From Monosporascus cannonballus (Eukaryota; Ascomycota; Sordariomycetes; Xylariales): a stretch of DNA of 64,000 nt. Where the stretch lies: NCBI GenBank assembly GCA_004154925.1, contig QJNS01000185.1, positions 62,001-126,000 of the forward strand, in the 5' to 3' direction. Made by a program: the position numbers and the translations under genes. The notes beneath the pieces were generated by a model, which was not told the origin of the DNA, did not search any database, and was given only the letters and a program-made list of their open reading frames with translations. Of the stretch, positions 10,638-22,669 are shown in pieces; position 1 is the stretch's first letter; every line of letters starts with the position of its first letter.

Positions 10638-11323
10638 AAGTTCCCAGCCCCCTTGCGTATCCTAATTATTCTTTTCTATATCTTCAGTGATCTATACAAT
10701 GTTAGCTAGGAAACAAGACTTCGTAGTACGAAAAGCAGATAAAACTAGGCTATCCCTTTACAATGTAGAGAAAATGACCAGCAGCCCGTTTGATTGGCCA
10801 TTGACCATGATGCTCATCAGTGGACTTAAACAGCGGCTAACGATAGTGCTTTGTTAAATCACTGGACGCTGGTGTGGTACTGTGTTGCCTTGTTATTGAT
10901 GACTTACTATCGCATTCTGTAAGCCTAAAGGGCATAAGGAGCACACAGACGCGTCACACAATGCCTTATCCCGGACACTAAGCTTTTTTTTTTTGTTACC
11001 TTAAGCACAAACAAAGAGTGACAGCTGCCAAAACGATAATACCATTATCTTGGAATCCCTGTGTCATTGCTTCATGACAAAGGTGCCTAACATCTAGCAT
11101 ACATTCAGAGGCTGGATGACTTGGGTACAAATACCAAGCATGTCCACGACATATCTGGCCAGAATCCATAGATCAGCAGGCAGATCAGTCACGGAAGGTA
11201 AGTTCGTACAACAGGTCTGTCATACACTCGTACATAGTTTCTTGGGTCTCTGGTAGTCTCAAAAAGTCATCTACTGTCAGTCACAGAGAAGTCCTGTTGT
11301 CGATACTTATCGAATCGTGAACC
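10638..11323. other. Intergenic, no gene seen
   Basis: Non-coding spacer with a T-run near 10985. No feature is supported besides the probable promoter of the 11324 gene. Confidence 0.5.
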
Positions 11324-11884
11324 ATGGCACCCCCCTCAATCCAGATCCTCTCCCGCTTTGGCTCTTCCGCAGCTATGCCTCCCAGCAGCAGCAAGTCCCG
11401 CGTCAACGCCCTCCGCTCGCAGTTCGAGTTCCTCGTCAATCGGAATACGACGGCCCCGCAACCGCCTAAGGTGGAAGCGATTCCCAAACACGATAAAGAC
11501 GACGTTGAATCCGAAGAGCGCGAAGAAGAAGACGCTTGCTCCGACTACGGCGAAGCCGATGCATCGGAAACCGCCGAGGCATTCCAGGGCTCGGGCCACT
11601 CGTCCCCAGAGCACTACGTCGAGATCGCGGCGATGAACCCCTACGGGGACGTGCATGGTAAGGACCAGTCCCAGGGCCCGGAACAAGAGGGTGAGTACTT
11701 CGACCCGCCGGTTCGTCAGACCGCCACTTTGCCGGTGCGTGCCGAGACCATGGAGGAGGCCTTTGGCCGGCTGTCTCATGACCTCGAGTCCGCCCATAGG
11801 CAGATTGAGGAGGATCAGTCGGCCGCTCTGCAGCACTTCAAGGCGCTCGCGCTTGGGGAGGGTTTGGGAGATGATAGTGACTAG
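11324..11884 (+). CDS. Hypothetical acidic hydrophilic protein, 186 aa
   Basis: Single-exon frame with a good start context (ACCATGG). The N-terminus is Ser/Ala/Pro-rich and basic (SSSKSRVNALRSQFEFLVNR), the middle is very acidic (residues about 60-85), and the C-terminal half includes a likely amphipathic helix (TMEEAFGRLSHDLESAHRQI). It has no signal peptide, membrane segment or cysteine pattern. Codon choice is GC-rich, like the confident genes, which supports a real gene. The family is not recognised. The low-complexity acidic region suggests a disordered nuclear or cytosolic protein, which is only a guess. Confidence 0.55.
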   Translation: MAPPSIQILSRFGSSAAMPPSSSKSRVNALRSQFEFLVNRNTTAPQPPKVEAIPKHDKDDVESEEREEEDACSDYGEADASETAEAFQGSGHSSPEHYVEIAAMNPYGDVHGKDQSQGPEQEGEYFDPPVRQTATLPVRAETMEEAFGRLSHDLESAHRQIEEDQSAALQHFKALALGEGLGDDSD

Positions 11885-12374
11885 ATCACATACATTCAGG
11901 GTTAAGGGCGTTCCTAACGAGTAGCCATTAGCCTTTGAGGGCAGCACAGGTCAGGCGGGATTTGAGCAGGGCGATGCTAGAATGAGTAAATTTGTACGAT
12001 ATGGTCTGCTCACAGGGGGTGGCATCCGAATCAATCTTGAACGTGGTGCTCGGGGGTGGTGTTACTTCATCGTTCTTATGGGAGCCCTGAATCGAACTAG
12101 CAACAGCATGACTGGGCAAACTGGACTGAAGTTGCTAGTCCTGGACGATGTCGCGATAAATGCATGCCACCAAGTCTTACCAGTGTTCGGAGATCGAAGG
12201 ATCGCAGGTGTGGGTTGGGAATACAATATATGCAGTAGTACCTATGACGACTACCGGCCGTCTTAATTTTCGTTGCTCATTATCTCATAATCTTCCTTGA
12301 ATCCTCTCCTGCACCTGCACCAGGCTTTGCGAGTGATCAGCCATTTACTTGGGCTTTTCCCATAGCCTGTAGCC
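11885..12374. other. Spacer between convergent genes
   Basis: Holds the 3' flanks of the 11324 gene (plus) and the 12375 gene (minus). The overlapping short frames here have no coding character. Confidence 0.5.
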
Positions 12375-12899
12375 CTATGCGCGCTCCGAGGCGACAGTCT
12401 CGGCGCTCTCCGGTACGCGGTCCGAGGCGCTGGGGTAATCAGCACTGGCCTTTCCACGAGTGCCCTTCTCGACGTCTCCCGGGAGGTGGGCACCCTTCTG
12501 CTTCGCCATGTCGGGGCCAACGCTGGCGCCGACACCCTCCAAGCCAGCTCCTTCTCTCTTGTTCTTACGCTTGCGGTCGGTTTCTCGGCTCTCCTGGCCC
12601 TGCAGCGGCTTGCCAAGTCCTGTGTCGAGGTCGGCAGACGTGGCGCCGGGTAAGGTATCTGTGGTTTCCGACTGGTTCAGAGCCTGGGCAGGAACTTCGC
12701 CGGCTGGTCGGGGCTGGAAGCTGCGCTCGTCCGGGGCAGTGCCCGGAGGATAGTTCTCTGCGTGGAACTCGGGGGCGGCGTCATTGCCGACCTTGGACCC
12801 GGGCTTGCGGCCGCTGGTCTGACTAGGTTCAGAAGGGGCGACTCGGCTGCGGAACTCGCCCTGGTTCTCCAAGGAATCGATGTTTCGTGTGGCAGACAT
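12375..12899 (-). CDS. Conserved small hydrophilic fungal protein, 174 aa
   Basis: Single exon starting at ATG 12899 (MSATRNIDSLENQGEFRSRV). The frame is open for 35 codons further upstream, but the MSATRNID start is what I recall for this ascomycete family of short, highly polar proteins. Motifs I recognise from the family are EFRSRV near residue 15, GRKPGSKVGNDA near 30, PGTAPDERSFQP near 52, GATSADLDTGLG near 90, the glycine-rich GAGLEGVGAS near 123, and the C-terminal DRVPESAE. There are no hydrophobic segments. Function is unknown; composition resembles stress-associated disordered proteins, which is inference. Third positions are strongly GC-rich, in contrast to the decayed neighbours. 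Confidence 0.75.
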   Translation of the reverse strand: MSATRNIDSLENQGEFRSRVAPSEPSQTSGRKPGSKVGNDAAPEFHAENYPPGTAPDERSFQPRPAGEVPAQALNQSETTDTLPGATSADLDTGLGKPLQGQESRETDRKRKNKREGAGLEGVGASVGPDMAKQKGAHLPGDVEKGTRGKASADYPSASDRVPESAETVASERA

Positions 12900-15800
12900 T
12901 TTGGTAGATGCGAAAGCGGATATGGTTCTGTGTGTTGATGTAAACTCGGTGGTTTCAAGATGCCTGGTCGTGTTGAGATTAAGTCCGCGTGATGCAAGTG
13001 ACAAACTTCGTAATGGGTTGATGATAATGTTGTATGAGTAGGTAGTGAGAAGACTCGAATGGAGGGGAGAAGCTTCAAATACTCTGAATCCTAGAAGCCG
13101 GAGGAAAGCAGAAGGTCTGCACCGTCACATCGCTCAGGGTCCTCTATGGTGTCAAATTGAGTCTGACGTCACAAGGCTGATGAAGATATACATACGATAC
13201 ATACCGAAATGGCAATAAGTGGAATTGAATCAGCAATCACTTGTTGCCAGATTGTTACACAAAATAATGGATATCGTTGTAAAAAGGGTAAGTACCGAAT
13301 CCCATCCGTCGCAACGATCATCCATCTGGGTGAGGCCATTAGGTTCGCCCGTTGAAGGTGTGAGATCATTGTAGAGCCGCAGTGACGTCAAGGTGCTGTC
13401 AGCGGGAGATTTTGCTACTGGGGAGGTACATAGGCCTAATATTCCAATCTACCATGCAGTAGCATTACAAGCCACATCCACAGCAGCCACCGATATCGTG
13501 GCTGACCTTCAATTGGCGTCTGCATCTACGAAGTAGTGCTCCTACAGAGCTTTACCAAGTCAACACGGCTATCTAAGAATTATAATAAGCCAACCGATGT
13601 ATATGAGAGTCTAAACTTGTATCCAGCTCGGGCATCGTTGGGCTCAAAAGACAAGATGTCAAGGCTGGTGGATGACAGTTCTCGAGGGAGCCATATATGT
13701 GACGACTCGTCAACAAACACTATCCTCTTCCCTGTCCGCGGAGCATGGGTGTAAAGCATGCTGTATTCACATTATTTCAGATCTCCCTAGAAAATCTTCC
13801 AAGTTTCCATTGCCCGCGTTAATTCCATTGAGCTTAAAGTGTCCCCAAAGTTGGAGTTCTGATGGCGTGTATTCAAATTTTGCCCGTCTGTTAAACTTAG
13901 GGGGTTAGGATATGGGTAACAAGACGACCCACACCTCTATCTATATATACTTGTAGGGTCCCATGGACTTCAAGCTGGTCACTCTAATGGGTATGAAGCC
14001 TATGTTGAAGTTCGGATGCCCCAAGCCTCGCCGGAGACATATCCGGCATCCATATGTATCCCTAGCGCCTAAAAGGGTCTTTTTTTCCGACCCTCGTCAA
14101 TCCGCTCAAGGATGCGTTAGCTACCAAAGCCGTTTCCACCCTTCCAGAACAACCACTGCATGCTTCAAGTATGAAGGCCTAAGAGGTAAAACGGACTTTT
14201 ATGCTGTCGCCAGAATAAGACTTCCGGAGGCATTGTCTAGTCGTCTCGAAACCCATCCATGCGCAACCATGCTTTACAGCTCGGGTCACCTATGTATTGA
14301 CCGATCAACAAAAGATCGCCGTTGCTTTGATGTCACTTATGGAGACGGAAGCCCTCGACTCGGAAATCTCTAGCAAGTCTCTTCCGAGTGTGTTAGGGTT
14401 TGAATTTCTCTTTCACCTCTAGCAAGAAGACAAAGTATCATACGATGAGTTTGTGGACACCGGAAAGCGGACAGCGCAGGCTGGTGCAGCAGGACCGGAC
14501 GGGCAAAAGATAGAAGTTCCCCTTTAACGCATCGCCAGAAAAACAAATGTTTCTGTAGAGAGGAAACGTTGTAAGAGCGGGACAGCTCTCTGCATGTGTC
14601 GGCTATTGCCATACCAATGCCCAAGCCAGACGATAGTAATATAGAGGCTCAAACACCACAGCCAAACTCCGTCCTCATCAATGCCGGAGGATGAGATATT
14701 CGTTGTCTCTGAGCTGTTAGCGAAAAGTACGAGGTTATGTCATATTTTGCATCAGCATTATCTCCAAGGGGTGATATCGTTGAAGGAATAGGGGCTTCAA
14801 CCCGTGAACTCGAGTCCGGTTTATGGGCAGAGGAGTCTTGGGTCTTTGAGCGGCTCGCCTTTTAATATACAGAAGGGGGACGCATGGCCACTATGCACTT
14901 GACAGATCAGAGTAATCTGTAGCGAATGCAAGGGGGTTAAATCCCACCGAGCCCGGTCGTTTATGTCGGTAGTGCCACCATCCCCCATAGTTCATCTTTC
15001 CACACCAACTACCCCCCGTTTAGCAACCACTGTCATTGACTCATGGGACTGTGCGATTGATGATGGCAGCTCGTTCCCGTCGCCTTACTCGCCGGCTGAT
15101 AACTTCAGCGCCATGCCGGGCCGGATGGGCAACTCCTAGCCTGTCAAATCCCATCCCCACTAGACTAGATGCGAAATCATGAGCTGGCGGCGCTCATCGC
15201 AGTCTTGTTAAGGGCAGTCTGGTCAATTTACTGCCGATTGAATACAGCATGGTAATTGACTAGCCTGTTATGAGACCACTGAGTTTTAGCTGTCAGATTA
15301 CTCCGCCTCGGCGCAAAGGCCTTCCGGACGAGGTCCTGGCCGGATCCGAGCCTTGCCGCTGCGCAGCGACGCCATATTAAAGCCCATCAAGCGCCGATAG
15401 CTAACTCACGTCGAGTTGTTGTTTTTGCCACAATCACATTTTGGGGCACTGGTAACGGTTACACACCTGCATGTAAAACATGCCGTGGCATTGCTAGCTA
15501 GTCTTCGTGTCGGTGGTGATGGCTCGGCACCGGTGGGGAGGGGTAGAGCTATGGTTTGCTGACTCGGGGAAAGCTGGTCGGTTGTACTGGGTACCTACTC
15601 TACAAGTTACAACAGCAGCACGAAAGTTGACGTTGCCCTGGGGGAGGCAGCTTTCACTATTACTGTCTTGGGAAACAATCGCAATGACAATTAGGCAGTG
15701 ATACTGTAAGAATGCATCGCATCGCATGGTCCCGATTGCACTCCAGATGCAGTGTTGCATTCATGGTGGAGAGAACGCGCGCCTTCGTTGTTCAGCCAAC

Positions 15801-18533
15801 ATACCTAAATTTGTGTTGGCGAGCACGAGGCGAACGAATGAGGTACGGCATTGGTCCAGTAATCGGGCCTGATCGACCTCTGAAGGCCAATTGCTGCGGC
15901 TGCGGATGTCCATAGAGTATCGTCTATGAAAGTCCTGAAGGGATCTACGAAGTTTGTGAGTAGGAGGCCAGCTAGGCACAATTTGTCGATTGGTGTTACC
16001 TTTTATGTTCTGATCGTTCGAAGATTCCACCACATAAAAAAGATTCTAACGCTTCACAGAGTACGAACTTCAAATAGCGCTTTAACTTGCATAGCCATCC
16101 GTATATGCTATCAAGGCGTGCAACCATCCATCTGACATGGGCAGACCCCAAGTCTCGTGCCCTGTCACTTACCCGATTCGTAAGCTGCTAATTTCTCCAA
16201 ATGTCGTGTTCCGCAAGCCCCCTTGATCAGGAATGGTTCGGATTGCCACCTCGCTGCACAGAGATTGCAGTTTGGGGTCATCCGCGAGAGGAAAATGCGC
16301 GAGAGGGAAATGCGCCTTTCTTTCGGAAGGGCGGCGTTCGATCACCTTGTCCGACCTCGATCCACCATTTGTGTCCCCTCTGGACGCGAACTCTTCAACT
16401 CCGGGGGGTGAAAGACCTGTGCAACGGTTGATTTCGTCATGCCCAGATTTATGTGTATCTTACGTGTGTAGAGCATTCTTGGCTCCTTATGTAATGTGGT
16501 GAAACTAATTGATCTGGCTTCGAATTGAAGCATCACCTTCGTAGCTCAGGGCAGGACAAAACCGGGAAAGTCGATGGTCCCATTACATTTTAGTAGGGGT
16601 TGCATCTGGGGACCGGTTGCCGCGAACGACTCCACATTCAACATCATCGCCGTGAAGCTGTACCAATGGACGAGGGAATCGTCCAGGTACTGGTCGGTAG
16701 TCAACAAAACCCTGACAGCCCACGGGGCGGCTTGGCTGGTTCTAGGTCGAGGTCGCCAACGGTCCATTAGCTAGCCATCGGCTATGCTATGTTTGGAGTA
16801 GGATGGTGGGCCATCGTAGTCAGCCGGTGGCAGGCAGCTGATTATGAAGATACGGGTGTACCTAGTCTAGCTAACACCAAAAATAACCACCGTATGAGCG
16901 TGACGACGGCTCGGAATACGAAGAAGCAAGCCTCTCTTGGTGTTCGCAAGACGACGTCGCCATGAGTACTGCGAATAGGGACAAACAACGTCCTCCATCA
17001 TCTTAATGAATAACTAGTCAGAGGCGCCGGTGCATCACTTTCCTAAAGATAGAAGAGATAGCGTTCGTATTAATTGGAACCCCCGACCCGTTGACGCCGC
17101 TCTCTCTTCTCGGGGGTTTCGGTCGGATACATGTGTACTTTCTTATTTGCTTTCCACGTTGCCTGAGCAATGATTGTCGCAAGGAAACGATAATATTCGA
17201 CAGTTTGACGGGTCACATTAAATACCTACGCAATAAAAGCGGCGCAAGGCCGGGAAGGATATTCCTTTTTATTGTTGAGTTACTTTGTGTCGGTTGCCGG
17301 AAAGCAAGCGCACCCTACACTCCCCCCTCGAGGGGCATCTTTCAAACAACTGTTTCACCCCATGAACCCTCCCGGACGTAATTATATCTCATTCCTTTAC
17401 CGTACATGCGAACACGGCTACGGAAGTACTCGTATTGGCAATTGCTGGAAATAAGTGCCAGGTACATACACGTCTTATCTAGTTGGCTCGAACTGACCAT
17501 CCCAAGCACATGCTCGAATACCCAGAGACCACCCCCACTTGACCCATACGGCAACGACCCGCACCTTTGGAAAGTGACGACAGCCCACAAGGTTCAGCAC
17601 TCAGCCGTCCGTGAACTCAGCCGCCGCGGCGAATTTGTACAAGCCTGGTGTGTATGGCACTCTTTGTTGATTACCTAAAGGCCAGCGGGCCGTAATTCCA
17701 GTCAATGTCCCGTTCGCCAAGTATCTAGGTACATTGCGACGTGTATGCCCGGGTTCCCAACCCTCCAATCGAATAGGAAGCCAATGAGGAACAGTTGCTT
17801 GGAATAATTGACCGAGACGAACACGGGGTGATTTCCTTGTTTGAGGTACCTGGACTAGCAAATGTTACAAAAGTCGCCAACGCTCAAAAGAACCTGCCGT
17901 CAGCGCGGCGCAAACACCTGTAAAGTGCAAGCTTTAAGCCGCCAAGTGGGCACCCATGCGACTCATGCAACCCCCTCCCCAAACCCATTCTTAGTAGGCT
18001 TTTACCCCCAGCCCCCCTCTCCGGCAGGTGGTTGGTACAAAAATTCGTGGTGCCCCAAATAAACTAAAGACTTTACGGGCGATGCTGATACGAAAATACC
18101 ATATAAGAATCGGAAAAATGGTAATTACATAAAGGGAATACTTAAGACACAACCAACAACTTCTCGTATAAACTTATTTGTTAAATTTAATAAGCTATTG
18201 ACCAAGGAATCTTTGGACAGTTATGTAAAAGTGCGCGATTTTGTATCAGCCACCTGTACAGTTCCATACAGCGCTACAACTTCGTACTGAAGACACTGCC
18301 TAGGGAGGCTGGAAGATACAAGGAAAAAGTCAAAGGTACCTACGTACTGGATATATGCCCTGAAACACTAGGTAGGGCAAAGTATCCTCTCTAGTGGGTT
18401 GTACCTGGCAGCCCGGAAGAACTGAAGGAAAGACTTGGAACCGATAACAGTCGAACAAAAACTGCTTGCTACCTTCCATTCCTCCCTACCCACCCACCTC
18501 GATTGTCATTCTCTATTTCGGTCCCTACGGATA
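12900..18533. other. Long gene-poor spacer, no RIP pattern
   Basis: 5.6 kb of balanced base composition, unlike the AT-rich blocks. Frames longer than 60 codons occur on both strands (the longest is 13963-14373 plus, 136 codons), but none has family motifs, GC-rich third positions or believable splice partners. The last few hundred bases should contain the promoter of the GH17 gene. I see no transposon ends, tandem repeats or tRNA. Confidence 0.45.
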
Positions 18534-20843
18534 ATGAGCGGCCGTCGTCGCCATCATCACTCTTTTGACTCTAACCCTGGAGAAGACGAACCCCTCGACA
18601 ACCCAAACGACACGTACGACGCTCTTTCGCATCGACAGTACAATCATCATCGTTATCGACAAGAACATCGGCGTCAACAATCCTCGCCTCAACGGCGACC
18701 TCATCATTCGCGACACCCGCCCAACCACCCGGGAGCGCATCCAGACTCGGCATTTAGTCATCCACAACCAGGCCGCAACAGAAGGGACAGCAGAGGACCT
18801 GAGAGAGCTGTCGTCGGACTTGGTGCTGGAGCTGGAGTAGGAGCTGCAACTGTTGGAGGAGGAGAAGAGGCGGCGCCCATCCCACCACCACACCGAGAAA
18901 ACATCCATCGATCCTGGGGAGTCGACGAAGGCGAGACATATCAATCGTCAAAGGACAACGTCACCCCCGACGCTGACAATTTCAGTGAAGCTGCCGCTGG
19001 GGGCATGCCAGGTTTGGCTTACACCATCGCAGAGAGAAATCCCCGCGAGAGCGGACTCGAAGCCATGAGTGGTTACCATCGCCAAGAGCCCCCTCCCCAA
19101 AATCCCTATCCGCAGTCCTACGAGAGGTCACCACCCCAGCCTCCTTCACCCTACGACCAATACAATGAACAAGGCTATGATAATGGCGGATACTATCGTG
19201 GGGCCTATGATCAGAGAGGCTCCGATCACTCACCGTCCTCGGGTCATGCTTATGTCGCCGGCCATGGCGTTTATGATACCTCCTCACCCAGCCTTGCAGC
19301 CCCGGGCACCGCGACCCCCGCGAGGAGTCAGCACAGCTACCAGAGCTACTCCAGCGATCCATTTGGAGATCCACATGCCGTCTATAGCCAGAGGCTGGAT
19401 CCGTCACTAGGGCAGTTCAATCCTAACGACATCGATGATGACGGTGACGATGGACTTGATTACCGACGTCCGACTCGCAATAGTATGCTGAGTACCGGTA
19501 ATTCAAGCCACAGTGGTGGAAATGCCGCAGCCGCTGGCGCCGCGGGCGGTGCCGCTGCTGGTGGTGTCTTAGGGGGTCTTATAGGGAAGAGCCGCAACAG
19601 TCAAGTCAACTATGGCCCGGTAGGCAATGTAGGTCCTGGCGGCAGTAGCTACGACTTGAGCAACAGAGCGGAGAAGTCTTCGGGCCTGATAACAAAGCAG
19701 AACAACAGTAAGAAGAGACGGAAGTGGTGCGTCATTATACTTGTCGGTCTTGTCATTGCCGGTGCTATTGTAGGAGGTGTTGTTGGGAGAACATTGACGC
19801 AGAACAGCAAATCCGGCAGTAGTAGCCGCCTGGGCCAGTCGGCCAACGACGACCAGGCCCAGAATGGAGACCTTGACATAAACTCGCCCGAGATCAACGA
19901 ATTGATGAACAATCCCAACCTGCACAAAGTATTCCCCGGCGTCGATTATACGCCCATCAACGTTCAATACCCCGAGTGCATCCACAACCCGCCGTCACAG
20001 AACAATGTCACCCGCGACGTCGCTGTTCTCTCGCAGCTCACCAATACGATTCGCCTGTACGGTACCGACTGCAACCAGACCGAGATGGCCATACACGCCG
20101 TCAACCAGCTGCAACTCAAGGACGAGATGAAGATCTGGATGGGCGTGTGGCAGGACAAGAACGATACGACGAACAAGCGTCAGCTCGAACAGATGTGGAC
20201 CATCCTCGACACGTACGGCGACTCGTACTTCAAGGGCATCATCGTCGCCAACGAGATTCTTTTCCGCGAGGAGATGACGGCCAGTCAGCTCGGCAACTTG
20301 TTGGACACGGTGCGGAGCAATCTAAGCGATCACAACTGGGACCTGCCCGTAGCCACGAGTGACCTGGGCGACGACTGGACGCCCGCTCTAGGCGAGCTTA
20401 GCGACTATATCATGGCGAACATCCACCCCTTCTTCGCCGGGGTCGACGCAAAGGACGCGGCGAGCTGGACATACAACTTCTGGGAAACCCAAAACCGCCC
20501 GATCTGGAAGACAGACACGGAGAAAAACATTATCTCGGAGGTCGGCTGGCCCACCAAGGGCGGTAAAAACTGTGGTTCTGCCACCGTGACTGACTGTCCG
20601 AACGGCTCTGTTGCGGGCATTGACGAATTGAACCAGCTGCTTGACGACTGGGTCTGCCCGGCCCTCGACAACGGCACCAACTACTTCTGGTTCGAGATGT
20701 TTGACGAGCCTTGGAAGGAAAGGTTTAACGAGGACGGCAAGGAGTGGGAGGACCAGTGGGGGCTCATGGACGTCAATCGGAACCTGAAGCCGGGCGTCAA
20801 GATCCCCGACTGTGGCGGGAAGACGGTCGGAAAGGCGACTTAA
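18534..20843 (+). CDS. btgC: GH17 glucan endo-1,3-beta-glucosidase, BtgC-like, membrane-anchored (769 aa)
   Basis: Single-exon gene. I chose ATG 18534 (MSGRRRHHHSFDSNPGEDEP) because upstream in-frame codons have no ATG and the family starts this way. Residues 1 to about 390 form a long low-complexity region rich in His, Gln, Pro, Tyr and Ser with an Ala/Gly stretch near 325-350. One transmembrane helix follows at about 398-420 (WCVIILVGLVIAGAIVGG) after a basic KKRRK, giving type II topology with the catalytic part outside. The GH17 domain spans about 490-765, with proton donor Glu574 (VANEILF) and nucleophile Glu669 (SEVGWPTK). The family hydrolyses beta-1,3-glucan during cell-wall remodelling. 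Architecture and length match Aspergillus BtgC. All key residues are present and the gene looks intact. Confidence 0.92.
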   Translation: MSGRRRHHHSFDSNPGEDEPLDNPNDTYDALSHRQYNHHRYRQEHRRQQSSPQRRPHHSRHPPNHPGAHPDSAFSHPQPGRNRRDSRGPERAVVGLGAGAGVGAATVGGGEEAAPIPPPHRENIHRSWGVDEGETYQSSKDNVTPDADNFSEAAAGGMPGLAYTIAERNPRESGLEAMSGYHRQEPPPQNPYPQSYERSPPQPPSPYDQYNEQGYDNGGYYRGAYDQRGSDHSPSSGHAYVAGHGVYDTSSPSLAAPGTATPARSQHSYQSYSSDPFGDPHAVYSQRLDPSLGQFNPNDIDDDGDDGLDYRRPTRNSMLSTGNSSHSGGNAAAAGAAGGAAAGGVLGGLIGKSRNSQVNYGPVGNVGPGGSSYDLSNRAEKSSGLITKQNNSKKRRKWCVIILVGLVIAGAIVGGVVGRTLTQNSKSGSSSRLGQSANDDQAQNGDLDINSPEINELMNNPNLHKVFPGVDYTPINVQYPECIHNPPSQNNVTRDVAVLSQLTNTIRLYGTDCNQTEMAIHAVNQLQLKDEMKIWMGVWQDKNDTTNKRQLEQMWTILDTYGDSYFKGIIVANEILFREEMTASQLGNLLDTVRSNLSDHNWDLPVATSDLGDDWTPALGELSDYIMANIHPFFAGVDAKDAASWTYNFWETQNRPIWKTDTEKNIISEVGWPTKGGKNCGSATVTDCPNGSVAGIDELNQLLDDWVCPALDNGTNYFWFEMFDEPWKERFNEDGKEWEDQWGLMDVNRNLKPGVKIPDCGGKTVGKAT

Positions 20844-22023
20844 ACTATTTCTGGCGTTGAAATTTGATGGAACCTGGTTTTCGGGCACTTTCTCGACGCC
20901 GCCGATCTGGAAGCGAGGCGCGGCAACTTACTTTACGAGGAATGGCCAGTTTATGAGCGAGGAATGCTATGAGATGGCGAATGGTCTGACACAGCGTTAT
21001 GGCGGATCTCAGAGCGCACTTTGAATAAATGATAACTTCTCCAAGGCAATGTGCCGGTTTGGTGATGTATTCCTGCTCGCTACGTACACGAGATTAGATC
21101 AGAGACGGAAGCAGATGGACGTTGTTGGCCTGTACGGGTGGAGGGACGGATGGATGTACGGGATCGACTGAATGGTGCATGGCTAGATGGAAGGACCACT
21201 ACGTATGTGTCACCCAAGACCGTGGCCACGGGCCCAACTAGAGCACCAGTGAGGGCCATCAAAACGAACTCATTCCGAGCGAACCGCCGCCTGTCAAGAA
21301 AGGAGAAAGCCGGATCTATGTTTTCTCACAACATGGTGTATGGGAAGCACTCTTCGGTAATCGATGATGGATGCTCTAATGGACAGCGTGATGGGGTTTG
21401 GTTCTGTATGTACCGTATTATGCGATTTGAGGAGTCGGGTTGTTCGTTTTCTTGTTTCTTCTTGCTTGACTAACTTAAGCATATGGCAGGCGTATCCTGG
21501 TAGCTGGCATAATGAACGACGCTTGTGCGTATGGGCTTGCGTCTTCGGGCGGGCTCTCGGAAGTGTGCGTTCATGTGTGTGTGTGTGCGCTCTGCTTTTG
21601 GGTCGGTCTGTTTTAAGGGGTTTGTTGGGATCTGTTCGTGAAATCCGACAAAGTGCTTATAGCTGTGGGACTGCTGTGGCTGAGAGATTTGGCTTGGGAG
21701 GCGGCTAGGGGTCGGTATTTGGAAAGTACCTCTCTCTGGGTATGTTATTTGCACTTTTTCATAAAGCTCTAGAAATGCTGAACGAATGGTACAGGCTCGA
21801 AATATGGAAGAAGGGTTGAATACCTGCTAGATTGGTTCCAAGTCGCCCGCTCGGAGGGCTTGGGGAATACGAATACCCGACAGCATATATACACAGAGAT
21901 GTGGGTCTTCTTGCCCCTCTTCTAGCCCCTATTCCTACGCGTCGGATCCGGCCCCCCTGCATCACCACACTACCTTATGCAGGCTGTAGAGCATATGTGG
22001 GAGGGAGTATTAGAGGAATTTGA
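20844..22023. other. Intergenic, no gene seen
   Basis: 3' flank of the GH17 gene and spacer, including a short TG-dinucleotide run near 21577-21590. Overlapping short frames on both strands lack any family signal. Confidence 0.45.
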
Positions 22024-22669
22024 CGCTTCCTGGAAGTTACACAGCATGAAGCGATTCACTTCGAGACCCCCATAGACAACTTCGACCCGTGGGAGCCACT
22101 TACTGCGAGCTTCGATCTTGGCAAACTCTACGAGAGACCAGTAACGCCAGACGACATTGCGTAACTTTTCTCAAGTCCCTACCGGAGGTCGTGCTAGGGG
22201 GGCTGGATGACGGCCCTGACGAGCAAAAAGGGTAGCGCTCGTACTTCTTCCGAGGCTGAGGTGGTGCTATGTCCTGGATACCCTGTGCACGCAGGCTGGG
22301 ACCATGCGATTAAGATGAACACTCGTCCTCTCGTAGGCGTCTCGCAATGGCCTATAACTTAACACACGATCTGGAGATTTCTGTGGGGTCATGCTGCTTC
22401 CAAAACAAGCGAACACGCACGATATGAACGGTTGGGGCAACCGCCGGGGAGTAACCAATCCGCCTCACAGCGACCATGAACCCATAGGCCAGATAGGTAT
22501 CAATCGGACTGTCGTCGACATCAGAACTTTGTTCTACTTTGCCGGCAACCTGTAAGCTCGTATGCTTCGAGTAGGAAGAGAGCCGATGGACGAAGAGACT
22601 TGGGAAGGCAATAACGATGGTAATAACAATGACTATGTCGAAGACTTCCGGTACTGGGACAAAGAATAA
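22024..22669 (+). pseudogene. Decayed gene, function unknown
   Basis: Two coding-like segments in different frames. The first (22024-22362) reads HFETPIDNFDPWEPLTASFD and then LGKLYERPVTPDDIA before a TAA, with a further TAG. The second (22370-22669) reads PPHSDHEPIGQIGINRTVVD and, after one TAA, EPMDEETWEGNNDG to a final TAA at 22667-22669. The polar, acidic composition and Trp/Pro-rich motifs look like protein rather than noise, but stops and a frameshift preclude expression of one chain. No family is recognised. Introns could explain the frame change but not every stop. Confidence 0.4.

Noticed and set aside
13963..14373. 136-codon ORF as a gene
   Set aside because: No family motif, no codon bias like the confident genes and no supporting context.
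21577..21590. TG-dinucleotide run as a notable microsatellite
   Set aside because: Very short; expected by chance in non-coding DNA.
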